Part shown: positions 36,168 to 45,505 of the stretch, one piece after another
How positions within the stretch are numbered: position 1 is the stretch's first letter
How the letters are laid out: the number at the start of each line of letters is the position of its first letter
Source of the DNA: Flavobacteriales bacterium UBA5040
GTDB taxonomy: Bacteria; Bacteroidota; Bacteroidia; Flavobacteriales; Weeksellaceae
Reading direction: 5' to 3'
Length of the DNA: 64,000 nucleotides
Assembly (NCBI GenBank): GCA_002415135.1
Contig: DIBY01000016.1
Span: 177,524-241,523 of the forward strand
Position numbers and translations under genes: made by a program
Notes under the pieces: model-generated
Databases searched by the model: none
The model's input: the letters and a program-made list of their open reading frames with translations, nothing else
What the model was told of the DNA's origin: nothing

Positions 36168-36389
36168 AGAGACCAAAGAAATTTGGCGATCAATTTAGAT
36201 ATTTAAAAAATCGCATAAGAATCGTGGAAAATTTCACCATTAAGACTTTGGTTAAGGAGTTAAGATGATTAAGATTTCCTTCGGAAATTGAAAACTAATG
36301 TGTGCTTTTCAGCATGATGCTTTTCAACTTAAACTTTAGTGACTGATGTGTTTAAAAATCAAATAGTGAATTAGCAAAATAAAACTTTT
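36168..36389. other. Non-coding remainder of the acs-PKS cluster gap
   Basis: AT-rich spacer between the repeat and the FAD oxidoreductase. I see no gene and no clean TAnnTTTG promoter; two TTTTGTG motifs directly precede the GTG start. Confidence 0.5.
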
Positions 36390-37577
36390 GTGACTTTTGT
36401 GGTCAAATTTATTACTACATTTATCGTAAAAAAATTGGGTAGTCAGAAATATTACACAGAAGTCATCATCATTGGCGGCGGTTTGGCAGGTTTAACAAGC
36501 GCGCTTCATCTTTCTAAACTGGGAGTTGGAGTGAGGCTTATAGAAAAGAATTCTTATCCAAAACATAAAGTCTGCGGCGAATATATTTCCAATGAAGTCC
36601 TGCCCTATTTCAAATGGCTTAACGTCGATATTGAGGAATTAAAACCGACCCACATTACCTCTTTACAATTTTCATCAGAGTCCGGACGAACCATTGAAAC
36701 GAAACTTCCACTCGGTGGTTTTGGGATCAGCCGTTATACTTTGGATCATGCCCTTTATTTAAAAGCGCTATCTCAAAACTGTGAAATTATCGAAGATCAA
36801 GTGAATGAAGTTATTTTTACAGACGATCTTTTTGAAGTTCACTTGGCTTCAGGGAAAATTATAGCTTCGAAAGTCGTTCTGGGTGGTTTTGGAAAAAGAT
36901 CCAATTTAGATTTAAAAATGAAACGGGATTTCATCGAGCAGAAATCGCCTTGGTTGGCGGTGAAGTCTCATTACAAAGGAAATTTCCCGGATAATATTGT
37001 TGGTCTGCATAATTTTAAAGGCGGTTATTGCGGCGTTTCTAAAGTTGAAGATGATTTGCTCAACATATGTTATTTAACTAATTTTAAATCGTTCAAGAAA
37101 TTTAAAAACATTGAAGAGTTTCAGGAAAAAGTAGTTGCTCAAAATCCACATTTAAAAAATATTTTAGAACATTCTGAATCCGTTTTTGAAAAACCTTTGA
37201 CGATCAGTCAGATTTGTTTTGAGAAAAAAGAAAATGTAGAAAATCATATTTTAATGATGGGCGACACGGCAGGCTTGATCCATCCGTTATGCGGAAACGG
37301 AATGGCCATGGCGATTCACAGTGCAAAACTGGCTTCAGACCAAACCATCGATTTTTTGTCGGGAAAAATATCACGACAAGAAATGGAGCAGAATTATTCT
37401 CAAAACTGGAACAAAAATTTCAGACAAAGATTATGGTATGGCCGAATTTTAGGTAGTATTTTAGAACATTCAAAACTCTCCGAAGTTTTGACTAACTTAA
37501 TAACTTATCTCCCGTTCCTACTTCCGATCATCATTAGAAAAACACACGGAAAAGAAATCAATATGACTCAAAATTAA
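36390..37577 (+). CDS. FAD-dependent oxidoreductase of the type III PKS cluster
   Basis: 395 residues from GTG at 36390; the first 15 or so residues are not typical and a TTG at 36435 may be the true start. FAD-binding GGGLAGL (29-35) with the downstream acidic residue in LIEKNSYPKHKVCGEYIS, and the second FAD contact MMGDTAGLIHPLCGNGMAMA (G291-D292). It belongs to the geranylgeranyl-reductase/aromatic-hydroxylase-like flavoproteins. In the pathway it could hydroxylate or oxidise an aromatic lipid, as SrsC does. Its stop overlaps the methyltransferase start by one base. Confidence 0.85.
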   Translation: MTFVVKFITTFIVKKLGSQKYYTEVIIIGGGLAGLTSALHLSKLGVGVRLIEKNSYPKHKVCGEYISNEVLPYFKWLNVDIEELKPTHITSLQFSSESGRTIETKLPLGGFGISRYTLDHALYLKALSQNCEIIEDQVNEVIFTDDLFEVHLASGKIIASKVVLGGFGKRSNLDLKMKRDFIEQKSPWLAVKSHYKGNFPDNIVGLHNFKGGYCGVSKVEDDLLNICYLTNFKSFKKFKNIEEFQEKVVAQNPHLKNILEHSESVFEKPLTISQICFEKKENVENHILMMGDTAGLIHPLCGNGMAMAIHSAKLASDQTIDFLSGKISRQEMEQNYSQNWNKNFRQRLWYGRILGSILEHSKLSEVLTNLITYLPFLLPIIIRKTHGKEINMTQN

Positions 37578-38293
37578 TGGCTTTAGATACCACGTATAGA
37601 ACAGATCTCGAAGAATCGATGGATGATTTTTCAATGGATAATGATGGATTAGTTACCGCTTTGGATGACATTGCGCGAATTAATCAGTTGCTCGGCGGAA
37701 ACTCAGTAACTTTAGATGGCGTTCAGCATTTAATAAAAGATCTTCCAAAAGACCAAACCATCACCATTATGGATTTCGGTTGTGGAAGTGGTGATATGCT
37801 TCGAATGCTGTCAAAATTTGGAAAAGAAAATAATCTAAAATTTCAGTTGATCGGAATCGATGCCAACGAAGCTACGATTCGTCACGCTGAAAAATGTTCG
37901 ACCGATTTTGAAAATATCACGTATATCGCAGAAGACATTTTTTTGTACGACTTTTCCAAATCCAATATAGATATCGCTTTGATTACTTTGACTTTACATC
38001 ATTTCAAAGATGATGAAATTTTAAAAATACTACGTGTTATTTTAAACCTGGTCCAAAAAGGAATCGTGATGAATGATTTACAGCGAAGTAAATTAGCCTA
38101 TCGCTTGTTTCAAATCATTATCTTTATTTTCAGATTGGAAAAAATGACGGCGAATGACGGACTGATTTCTATTTTAAGAGGTTTTAAAAAAGAAGACCTG
38201 GTAAAATATTCGAAAGAATTAGGATTAAAAAAATACAGCATCAAATGGAAGTGGGCGTTCCGCTACCAATGGATCATTACAAAAACAAATTAA
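37577..38293 (+). CDS. SAM-dependent methyltransferase of the type III PKS cluster
   Basis: 238 residues, class I fold. Motif I is MDFGCGSGDMLRML (D66 to D73), the acidic end of strand 2 is LIGIDANEATIRHAEK, post-motif III is IALITLTLHHF. No N-terminal targeting. The region MNDLQRSKLAYRLFQIIIFI suggests a hydrophobic or membrane-facing surface, consistent with a lipid-like acceptor. In alkylresorcinol operons the equivalent enzyme (SrsB) methylates the ring; O- or C-methylation cannot be decided here. Coupled to the FAD gene and followed by the PKS after 36 bases. Confidence 0.87.
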   Translation: MALDTTYRTDLEESMDDFSMDNDGLVTALDDIARINQLLGGNSVTLDGVQHLIKDLPKDQTITIMDFGCGSGDMLRMLSKFGKENNLKFQLIGIDANEATIRHAEKCSTDFENITYIAEDIFLYDFSKSNIDIALITLTLHHFKDDEILKILRVILNLVQKGIVMNDLQRSKLAYRLFQIIIFIFRLEKMTANDGLISILRGFKKEDLVKYSKELGLKKYSIKWKWAFRYQWIITKTN

Positions 38294-38329
38294 TAATAGT
38301 TACGGATTGCTTCGTACCTCAAAAGATAT

Positions 38330-39382
38330 ATGAGTGTAAAAATAGTTACAGTTGCCAAGCAACTGCCAAAATATTCCCGAAAAACTGCAGAAGTTTTACC
38401 CTTCCTCGATCTTTGGTTAGAAGGTCAGGAAAGTCGCTTTGTACGTAAAGTAAAAAAAATATTTGAAGGTGCCGCTGTCGATGAACGATACTCCATCATG
38501 GATCCGGCAGAAGTTTTCACCGCAACTTCTTTTGAAGATAAAAATGATATTTACGCCCGCGAAGTCGTTATTTTAGGTGAACAGGTTTTGGATAAAGCGT
38601 TAAAAAAAGCTGATTGGGATACACAATCGTTGGATTATATCATCACCGTAAGCTGTACCGGAATTATGATTCCGTCGCTCGATTCTTACCTGATCAATAA
38701 ATTAAATTTACGCCAGGACATCGTCCGCTTACCGGTGACCGAAATGGGTTGCGCCGCGGGAGTTTCCGGAATTATTTATGCCAAAAACTTCCTCCAAGCA
38801 AATCCTGGAAGACGTGCTGCCGTAATCGCAGTAGAAAGTCCAACAGCGACTTTTCAACTGGAAGACTTCTCGATGGCAAACATTGTAAGTGCTGCCATTT
38901 TCGGCGATGGCGCTGCGTGCGTTCTGCTTTCCTCCGATAAAGATGCGGAAGGTCCAGAAATTCTCGCAGAAGAAATGTATCATTTTTATAACAATGAACA
39001 CATGATGGGTTTCAAACTCACCAATTCCGGATTACAAATGATTCTGGATATTGAGGTTCCCGATACAATTGGGGAACATTTCCCTAATATTATCCATCCG
39101 TTTTTAGCCAAACAAAATTTAGAAATTAAAGATATCGATCACTTGATTTTCCACCCGGGTGGAAAAAAGATCGTTCAAATGGTCGAAGGATTATTTTCTG
39201 ATTTGGGTAAAAATATCGATATAACGAAAGAAGTTTTACGCCTTTATGGAAACATGTCAAGCGCAACGGTTTTGTATGTTTTAGAAGAAATCATGAATCA
39301 AAAACCGAAGAAAGGAGAAAAAGGTTTGATGCTCAGTTTCGGTCCTGGGTTTTCGGCACAAAGAGTTTTACTGCAATGGTAA
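38330..39382 (+). CDS. Type III polyketide synthase (chalcone/stilbene-synthase superfamily)
   Basis: 350 residues, standard size. The catalytic triad is complete: C109 in VSCTGIMIPSLDS, H275 in FHPGGKKI, N308 in YGNMSSATVLYVLEE, plus the family C-terminal GPG loop in LSFGPGFSAQR. The TEMGCAAGVSGI segment is the conserved buried helix. It condenses malonyl-CoA onto an acyl starter to make pyrones or resorcinols. The neighbouring ACP and fatty-acid-type enzymes suggest that the starter is made locally and may be handed over on ACP. Its 3' end overlaps the reductase start by 7 bases. Confidence 0.93.
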   Translation: MSVKIVTVAKQLPKYSRKTAEVLPFLDLWLEGQESRFVRKVKKIFEGAAVDERYSIMDPAEVFTATSFEDKNDIYAREVVILGEQVLDKALKKADWDTQSLDYIITVSCTGIMIPSLDSYLINKLNLRQDIVRLPVTEMGCAAGVSGIIYAKNFLQANPGRRAAVIAVESPTATFQLEDFSMANIVSAAIFGDGAACVLLSSDKDAEGPEILAEEMYHFYNNEHMMGFKLTNSGLQMILDIEVPDTIGEHFPNIIHPFLAKQNLEIKDIDHLIFHPGGKKIVQMVEGLFSDLGKNIDITKEVLRLYGNMSSATVLYVLEEIMNQKPKKGEKGLMLSFGPGFSAQRVLLQW

Positions 39383-40173
39383 GAAGATTTGAAAAGACAA
39401 ATTATTGGGCAGTTATTCTGGGCGGAAGTTCAGGATTAGGCCTCGCTTCTGCAAAAAAATTAGCTGCAGAAGGAATGAATATCTGTATTATTCACCGGAA
39501 TTCCCGAGCTGAAATGGAAGTAATTAATAAAGAATTTTTATTTTTTGAAGATCAGAACGTTCAATATTTAACTTTAAATAAAGACATCTTAAATCCTACC
39601 CTACAGCAAGATATAATTTCAAAACTAAAATTTACTTTAGGTGAGAATGGAAAGATCCGTTGTCTTCTGCACAGCATCGCCAAAGGAAATTTGAAACCAA
39701 TGATCGGAACTGAAATGGAAAGTCTTTCTTCAGATGACTTTTCAATTACGCTTCAGGCAATGGCTACGAGTTTATACGACTGGACAAAATTATTATTCAA
39801 CGAAAACTTATTTGCTGCAGATGCACGAATTCTTGCTTTTACCAGTGAAGGAAGCACAAAACCTATTAATAATTACGGCGCAGTTTCTGCCGCAAAAGCA
39901 GCGTTGGAAGCAATTAGTAGAAATATTGCTTTGGAATTTGCACCTTTTGGTTTAAGATCAAATTGTATTCAGGCTGGAGTAACTGATACAAGGTCTTTAC
40001 AAATGATTCCGGGAAGTGAAGAAATAAAAGAATACACCAAAAAGCGCAATCCTTTTAAGCGGTTAACCACGCCAGAAGATGTAGCGAATGTCGTCAGTTT
40101 ATTATGTCAGGCCGAAGCTTCCTGGATCAATGGTTGTGTAATTCCCGTCGATGGTGGCGAACATTTGAGTTAA
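39376..40173 (+). CDS. SDR-type enoyl-ACP reductase-like protein (FabL-like)
   Basis: 265 residues of the short-chain dehydrogenase fold, cofactor loop GGSSGLGLASAKKLA. The active site has Y167 and K174 spaced Y-x6-K, as in FabI/FabL enoyl reductases, not the Y-x3-K of FabG ketoreductases. The surrounding sequence (NNYGAVSAAKAALEAISRNI) resembles FabL closely. It ends with VDGG. It would reduce the enoyl bond of the growing acyl chain. A ketoreductase role cannot be excluded from sequence alone. The dehydratase ATG begins on the base after its stop. Confidence 0.82.
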   Translation: MVRRFEKTNYWAVILGGSSGLGLASAKKLAAEGMNICIIHRNSRAEMEVINKEFLFFEDQNVQYLTLNKDILNPTLQQDIISKLKFTLGENGKIRCLLHSIAKGNLKPMIGTEMESLSSDDFSITLQAMATSLYDWTKLLFNENLFAADARILAFTSEGSTKPINNYGAVSAAKAALEAISRNIALEFAPFGLRSNCIQAGVTDTRSLQMIPGSEEIKEYTKKRNPFKRLTTPEDVANVVSLLCQAEASWINGCVIPVDGGEHLS

Positions 40174-40602
40174 ATGAATACTGCAGAAATTTTACAAAAA
40201 CTACCTTACACTACTCCATTTTTATTTGTGGATGATTTGGCTAGCGTTGATGAAAATGGCGCTACGGGAACTTTTACTTTTAACGAAGATTTAGATTTTT
40301 ACAAAGGTCATTTTAAAAACAATCCTGTAACTCCTGGCGTTATTTTAACGGAATGTATGGCCCAAATCGGATTGGTTTGCTTAGGGATTTTTTTGGTTGG
40401 AAATGATTTGACTGAAGAAAGTCAAATTGGATTAACTTCAACAGATATCGAATTTCTAAAACCCGTTTTTCCGGGTGAAAAAGTCACTGTGATCTCAGAG
40501 AAAATTTACTTTAGATTTAATAAATTAAAATGTAAAGTAAAAATGGTGAATGAAAACTCGGAAATCGTGTGTGAAGGAACGATTGCAGGAATTATTAAAT
40601 AG
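40174..40602 (+). CDS. FabZ-like 3-hydroxyacyl-ACP dehydratase
   Basis: 142 residues, hotdog fold. Catalytic H46 in YKGHFKNNPVTPGV and E60 in ILTECMAQIG match the FabZ active site. The N-terminus LQKLPYTTPFLFVDDL is also family-typical. It removes water from 3-hydroxyacyl-ACP. Within the cluster it completes dehydration between the condensing enzyme and enoyl reductase. It is separated from the next gene by a 136-base gap containing a large inverted repeat, so the KAS and ACP genes may be a second transcription unit. Confidence 0.88.
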   Translation: MNTAEILQKLPYTTPFLFVDDLASVDENGATGTFTFNEDLDFYKGHFKNNPVTPGVILTECMAQIGLVCLGIFLVGNDLTEESQIGLTSTDIEFLKPVFPGEKVTVISEKIYFRFNKLKCKVKMVNENSEIVCEGTIAGIIK

Positions 40603-40648
40603 TTTTTAAATTAATAGTAAAAGTGCCGCAAAATATGGCACACAGATT

Positions 40649-40710
40649 CCACAGATTTACACAGAAACTGGTAGTTTTAAATAATCTGTGAAATCTGTGA
40701 AAATCTGTGG
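40649..40710. repeat. Imperfect inverted repeat (17-base arms) between dehydratase and KAS genes
   Basis: CCACAGATTTACACAGA (40649-40665) pairs with 40694-40710 with one mismatch. The extra ATCTGTG units around it make a small cluster of the CACAGATT motif. There is no T run on either side typical of a terminator, so this is called a dispersed repeat. Confidence 0.7.
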
Positions 40711-40738
40711 GAAAAATCCTAATAAAAATTAATGCAAA

Positions 40739-42013
40739 ATGAAAGATATCCGAGTCGTCATTACAGGTTTAGGAGTTGTTGCACCCAATGGTATTGGATT
40801 AGAAAATTTCCGTTCTGCTTTGAAGCAAGGTCGTTCTGGAATTCAGTTTGATCAGCAATTAGCCGATTTGCAATTCTCCTGTCAGGTTTCCGGAACTCCG
40901 CCGATCGATAAAGAAAATTTAAACGACTATTTCACTGATTTAGAATTACGGAATTTTAATTCGACCGGAATTATGTACGGCGTTATTGCAGGTTTAGATG
41001 CCTGGAAAGATGCAGGTTTAGAACCTTCAGACGGAGAGAATCCGGATTGGGACAGCGGAACGATTTTCGGCGCAGGAACTTCTGGAATTGAAAAATTTCG
41101 GGAAAGCATTTATAAAATTGATGCGCTTCAAACAAGAAGATTAGGAAGTACGGCGGTTTCGCAAACGATGAACAGCGGAATCAGTGCTTATTTGGGTGGG
41201 AAATTAGGTTTAGGAAATCAGGTCACCACAAATTCATCCGCTTGCACCACAGGAACAGAAAGTATTTTAATGGCATTTGACCGAATCAAAGCCGGAAAAG
41301 CAAAACGTATCTTAGCCGGAAGTACAAGTGATTCCGGTCCGTATATTTGGGCAGGTTTTGATGCCATCAAAGTCTGCAACTATAAATCGAATGATCATCC
41401 AGAATCCGCTTCTCGTCCGATGAGTGCGTCGGCTGCAGGTTTTGTTCCCGGAAGTGGCGCCGGAGCTTTGGTCATTGAAGATCTGGAATCTGCGATTGCG
41501 CGAAATGCTAAAATATATTGCGAGATTCTTGGCGGAAATCTAAACAGCGGCGGACAACGCGGCGGTGGAAGTATGACGGCTCCAAATTCGACGGCCGTTC
41601 AGAAATGTGTGAAAGATGCGATTATAGAAGCAGGAATTATGGCAAAAGATATTGATTACATCAGCGGACATTTAACTGCAACTTCAAAAGATTCCACAGA
41701 AATCCAGAATTTGTCATCGGCATTAAGCCTTTCCGGAAAAGATTTCCCTTACATCAATTCATTGAAAGCTTTAACTGGTCATTGTCTTTCCGCCGCTGCA
41801 AGTGTTGAATGCGTGGCGACTGTTTTACAATTGTCTGAAAACTTTGTCGCTCCGAATGTCAATTGTGAAGACTTGAATCCGGAGATTTCAGTGATCATTG
41901 ATGCTGATTGTATTCCGCAAAAGCTGATTGAAAAAGAAATTAATATTGCTGCAAAAGTAAGTTTTGGCTTTGGCGATGTGAACGGATGTATTATCTTTAA
42001 AAAATATTCTTAA
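40739..42013 (+). CDS. Beta-ketoacyl-ACP synthase (KAS II / FabF-like)
   Basis: 424 residues. Complete KAS active site: C169 in NSSACTTGTESI, H311 in SGHLTATSKDSTE, K343 and H348 in INSLKALTGHCLSAA. This is the Cys-His-His set of elongating synthases. HLTAT replaces the usual HGTGT, a mild deviation. No chain-length-factor-like partner is present, so it should work as a homodimer. With the ACP 18 bases downstream it provides chain elongation for the starter of the type III PKS. Confidence 0.9.
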   Translation: MKDIRVVITGLGVVAPNGIGLENFRSALKQGRSGIQFDQQLADLQFSCQVSGTPPIDKENLNDYFTDLELRNFNSTGIMYGVIAGLDAWKDAGLEPSDGENPDWDSGTIFGAGTSGIEKFRESIYKIDALQTRRLGSTAVSQTMNSGISAYLGGKLGLGNQVTTNSSACTTGTESILMAFDRIKAGKAKRILAGSTSDSGPYIWAGFDAIKVCNYKSNDHPESASRPMSASAAGFVPGSGAGALVIEDLESAIARNAKIYCEILGGNLNSGGQRGGGSMTAPNSTAVQKCVKDAIIEAGIMAKDIDYISGHLTATSKDSTEIQNLSSALSLSGKDFPYINSLKALTGHCLSAAASVECVATVLQLSENFVAPNVNCEDLNPEISVIIDADCIPQKLIEKEINIAAKVSFGFGDVNGCIIFKKYS

Positions 42014-42031
42014 TAAATTTCAATATAAAAT

Positions 42032-42286
42032 ATGGACAAAGAAGAAGCTATTCAAAAATTAAAAGAAATTGTAAAACCTTACGTTAAAGAGGCTAACCTT
42101 TTAGAAAGCATCAATGAAGATACCGATTTCATCAATGATCTCAATATCAATTCGGCTAATTTGGTAGATGTTGTTTTAGATGTAGAAGAAGTTTTTGATA
42201 TTGAAATCGATGCGGAATCTATGGAGAAAATGCGCGACGTAAAATCTGCTTTAACAGTAATTGAAGAGAAATTGGCTCAGAAATAA
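42032..42286 (+). CDS. Acyl carrier protein
   Basis: 84 residues, four-helix ACP. The phosphopantetheine serine is S41 in NINSANLVDVVLDVEEVFDI; the usual D-S-L is N-S-A here, yet the serine and the following acidic helix are intact. Acidic helix II (VEEVFDIEIDAESM) fits docking to KAS and dehydratase. It is dedicated to this cluster by position; the housekeeping ACP would be elsewhere. It ends the co-directional run. Confidence 0.88.
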   Translation: MDKEEAIQKLKEIVKPYVKEANLLESINEDTDFINDLNINSANLVDVVLDVEEVFDIEIDAESMEKMRDVKSALTVIEEKLAQK

Positions 42287-42532
42287 TATTCAAATATCCA
42301 ACTACTTTTTTGTTGTTTGCACAGCTCCACATTTGTTGAGTCGGTAATTATAATTCAATAATGAACTGAAGCTATTTTTAGTTTAATTAAAAGTTATCCA
42401 CATTTCCACAAGGAACAAATAAACTTGTATAAGCAATAACTTTTCTTTATTTTCGTTGATTAAATGTGGAAAGCATTATCGGAATTCTTACTCTGATCAA
42501 TCTTCCTAAAACCCTCCGAAAATAAGGATTAA

Positions 42533-45496
42533 ATGAATTCAAAAAAAATATTAATTGCTACGGCAATTTTCTATTTCGGCTTATCCGAGGCGCAACAATC
42601 TCAATACTTCAGCGACCGCGAAAATTACCGGTTTAACCTCGCAGAAAACCTTTACCAAAATAAAATTTACAATGCTTCCCAATTTGAATATGCCCGGCAG
42701 TATTTTTACAACGAAACACTTTCAAATTCAAAAAAAGAAGCAGCTCAGTTTTTCGATAATGTTATAGGCGTTATTTTACGTAAGAATCACGCGGAACAAG
42801 GACTTGATGCGTTCATCAAAGAATATCCGAACTCTGCGTATTTCGCACAGGCTAATTTACCTTTGGCTGATTTCTATCTGGCTCAAAAGGATTTTGATAA
42901 GGCGCTGGAAACTTTACAAAACGTTAATCAATACCAACTTTCCAAAGAAGAAAACACGCAGTACATCATGAAACTTGGTTATGCCAAATTCATGACCGGC
43001 GATTCTCAGGGCGCGATTGAAGCTTTAGATGAAGCTTATAAATCAGCAGAAGGTTCCGATAAAAATGACATCGGTTATATGTTGGGACATTTGTATTATG
43101 CTGATGGACAGAACGATAAAGCATTTAATTATTTTGATGAAATTAAAGATAACGAAAAATATGCTCGGGTTGTAAAACCGTATTATGTTCAGTTATACTT
43201 CAATGACAAAGATTATGACAAGGCAATTGTAGAAGGAAATTCATTGTTAAATGAAAACATTTCTGCCGATTATAAGGCAGAAGTTCACAAGATGATCGGC
43301 GAAAGTTATTTCATGAAAGGTGATTATGACTCTGCCTATCCGCATTTGAAAATTTATTTAGACAGCAAAGCGAATCCTTCTGAAAGCGATCTGTACGAAA
43401 TGGGATTTGTTTCCGCTCATTTGAAAAAATATGATGAAGCGGTTTCTTATTATAATCAACTATTAAACAGCAATTCTGCAACGTCTCAAAATGCTTATTA
43501 TCAATTAGGGAACGCTTATTTGGAAGTTGGAAAGAAACAGGAAGCACTTTCTGCGTTTCGGTCAGCTTATCAGATGACTTATGACGCGAAAGTTCAACAA
43601 CTCGCTCATTTACAATACGCTAAACTAAGTTATGAACTTGGAAATCCGTTTGAATCGGCTTCGAATGTGATTCAAAATTATATTTCCAAATATCCAAACA
43701 GTCCGGAGACGAAAGAGATGAAATCTCTTTTGGTGAAATCTTATTTGTACTCAGGTGACTATAAAGGAACATTGGCAGCCATTGATAAAATGCCGAATTC
43801 CACTCCTGAAACCGATAAAGTAGATCAGGAAGTTTCTTATTTAATTGGAACGGAAGAATTTAATAAAGGAAATTTAGACGCTGCCGAGAAATACTTTCTC
43901 CGAAGTTTAGAATTCAATATTAATAAAGAATTCAATTCCAGAGCGCTGTATTGGTTGGCCCAAACCTACTATCTGAAGTCGAATTATCCTTCTGCGATTG
44001 TCCGTTTTGAGAAATTACAATCTGAGAATTTCCCGGAAAAACAACAATTGAATTATGATTTAGGATACGCCTACTTTAAATCAAAGAAATTTGACAAAGC
44101 AAAACAGTACTTTTTAGCGTATCTAAAAGATCCACAACCGGAATTTAAAAATGATGCAGAACTTCGTTTGGCAGATACCTATTACGCCAATAACGAATTG
44201 AATGAAGCAATCGCCATTTACGACAAATCGGAAAGTGCTGATGATTATACGATGTTTCAGAAAGCGATGGCTTTAGGTTTTAAAGGAGATACTGTAGCTA
44301 AAATTTCAGAACTGAAAAAGTTGTTGACGCAATATAAAAATTCAGAATATTTTGACGATGCTCAATATGAGATCGCAACGGCTTATGCGGCAAACGATGA
44401 TTATAAGAGCTCCAACGATTATTTCAGTCAAGTCATTAAAACAAGCAGTGATAAAGATTTAGTCGCGAATGCACAGATTTATCGCGCTCAGAATTACATC
44501 GATCAAAACGATGATGCCAAAGCTTTAACAGAATTAAAGTCTCTTGGAAATCAATATAAAAATACGGCTTTCGCAAGTAAAATAGTACTGGCGGCGAAAC
44601 CTATTTTCATTAAAAAAGGAGATGTTTCTGGCTATGAAAGTTTTGCCCAAAGCTTAGGCGTAAGAATCGACGCTTCTGAAATTGATGAAATTAACGTGAA
44701 TCGTGCAAAAATGCTTTATGCCAGCAAGGATTTTAAAAATGCTATTCCACTTTTTGAGAAATATTTAACACAGAATCCAACGGGTGATGGTTTGTATCAA
44801 GCTCAATATGAATTGGGTGAAAGTTATTTCCAGACGCAGAATCTAACGAAAGCATTACTGGTTTTACAGGAAGTTGCGCAAGTTCAGAACGATTATCAGG
44901 AAGATGCACAAACCAGAATCGCGCAGATCTATTTAGCACAGAACAACTCTAACGAAGCTAAAAAATATTTGATCTCACTTTCAAACTCAACAAGCATCAA
45001 TGTAAAAAACTTTGCTAATGTAGAATTAATGAAGATTTATGCTGATGAAAAAGATTTCAGAAAGGCAGAAACATTAGCGGACTTAGTGATTCAAAATCCA
45101 AAAAATTCAGCTTCAGTTAATGAACTGGCGAGAGTCATTAAAGCCAGAAGTTTGATGAATAATGGGAAAGAAAGTGAAGCAAAAACAGCTTACACTTCTT
45201 TAGAAAAATCATCGAACACGGAGGTTGCAGCCGAAGCTTTGTATGCAAAAGCTTTCTATCAGAACAAAGGAAAAGCCTTTAAATCGTCTAACGAAACTAT
45301 TTTCAAACTGGCGAACAATTATGCTTCCGAAGAATATTGGGGCGCAAAATCTTTGGTTTTAATGGTCAGAAATTACATTGGTCTGAAAGATAATTACCAG
45401 GCAAGTTACACCGCTGATCAGATTATCGCTAACTATGGCGATTTCCCAGAGATTGTGTCAGAAGCAAAGGATTTAAAAAAGCAGATCAAGAAATAA
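42533..45496 (+). CDS. Large periplasmic TPR protein
   Basis: 987 residues. Signal peptide MNSKKILIATAIFYFGLSEA, then many tetratricopeptide repeats along the whole chain (AYYQLGNAYLEVGKKQEALS, AIPLFEKYLTQNPTGDGLYQ, QYKNSEYFDDAQYEIATAYA). There is no membrane helix after the signal. Proteins like this are scaffolds for envelope complexes in Bacteroidota. It is followed after 117 bases by an outer-membrane barrel gene, a pairing that suggests an envelope function in common. No enzyme motif. Confidence 0.85.
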   Translation: MNSKKILIATAIFYFGLSEAQQSQYFSDRENYRFNLAENLYQNKIYNASQFEYARQYFYNETLSNSKKEAAQFFDNVIGVILRKNHAEQGLDAFIKEYPNSAYFAQANLPLADFYLAQKDFDKALETLQNVNQYQLSKEENTQYIMKLGYAKFMTGDSQGAIEALDEAYKSAEGSDKNDIGYMLGHLYYADGQNDKAFNYFDEIKDNEKYARVVKPYYVQLYFNDKDYDKAIVEGNSLLNENISADYKAEVHKMIGESYFMKGDYDSAYPHLKIYLDSKANPSESDLYEMGFVSAHLKKYDEAVSYYNQLLNSNSATSQNAYYQLGNAYLEVGKKQEALSAFRSAYQMTYDAKVQQLAHLQYAKLSYELGNPFESASNVIQNYISKYPNSPETKEMKSLLVKSYLYSGDYKGTLAAIDKMPNSTPETDKVDQEVSYLIGTEEFNKGNLDAAEKYFLRSLEFNINKEFNSRALYWLAQTYYLKSNYPSAIVRFEKLQSENFPEKQQLNYDLGYAYFKSKKFDKAKQYFLAYLKDPQPEFKNDAELRLADTYYANNELNEAIAIYDKSESADDYTMFQKAMALGFKGDTVAKISELKKLLTQYKNSEYFDDAQYEIATAYAANDDYKSSNDYFSQVIKTSSDKDLVANAQIYRAQNYIDQNDDAKALTELKSLGNQYKNTAFASKIVLAAKPIFIKKGDVSGYESFAQSLGVRIDASEIDEINVNRAKMLYASKDFKNAIPLFEKYLTQNPTGDGLYQAQYELGESYFQTQNLTKALLVLQEVAQVQNDYQEDAQTRIAQIYLAQNNSNEAKKYLISLSNSTSINVKNFANVELMKIYADEKDFRKAETLADLVIQNPKNSASVNELARVIKARSLMNNGKESEAKTAYTSLEKSSNTEVAAEALYAKAFYQNKGKAFKSSNETIFKLANNYASEEYWGAKSLVLMVRNYIGLKDNYQASYTADQIIANYGDFPEIVSEAKDLKKQIKK

Positions 45497-45505
45497 ATCG
45501 AAAAA

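Noticed and set aside
38245..38448. Plus-strand frame over the methyltransferase/PKS junction
   Set aside because: It is out of frame with both real genes and has no recognisable content.
42394..42402. Perfect DnaA box (TTATCCACA)
   Set aside because: Single copy with no cluster of boxes, AT-rich unwinding element or dnaA/gidA-type neighbours, so not an origin.
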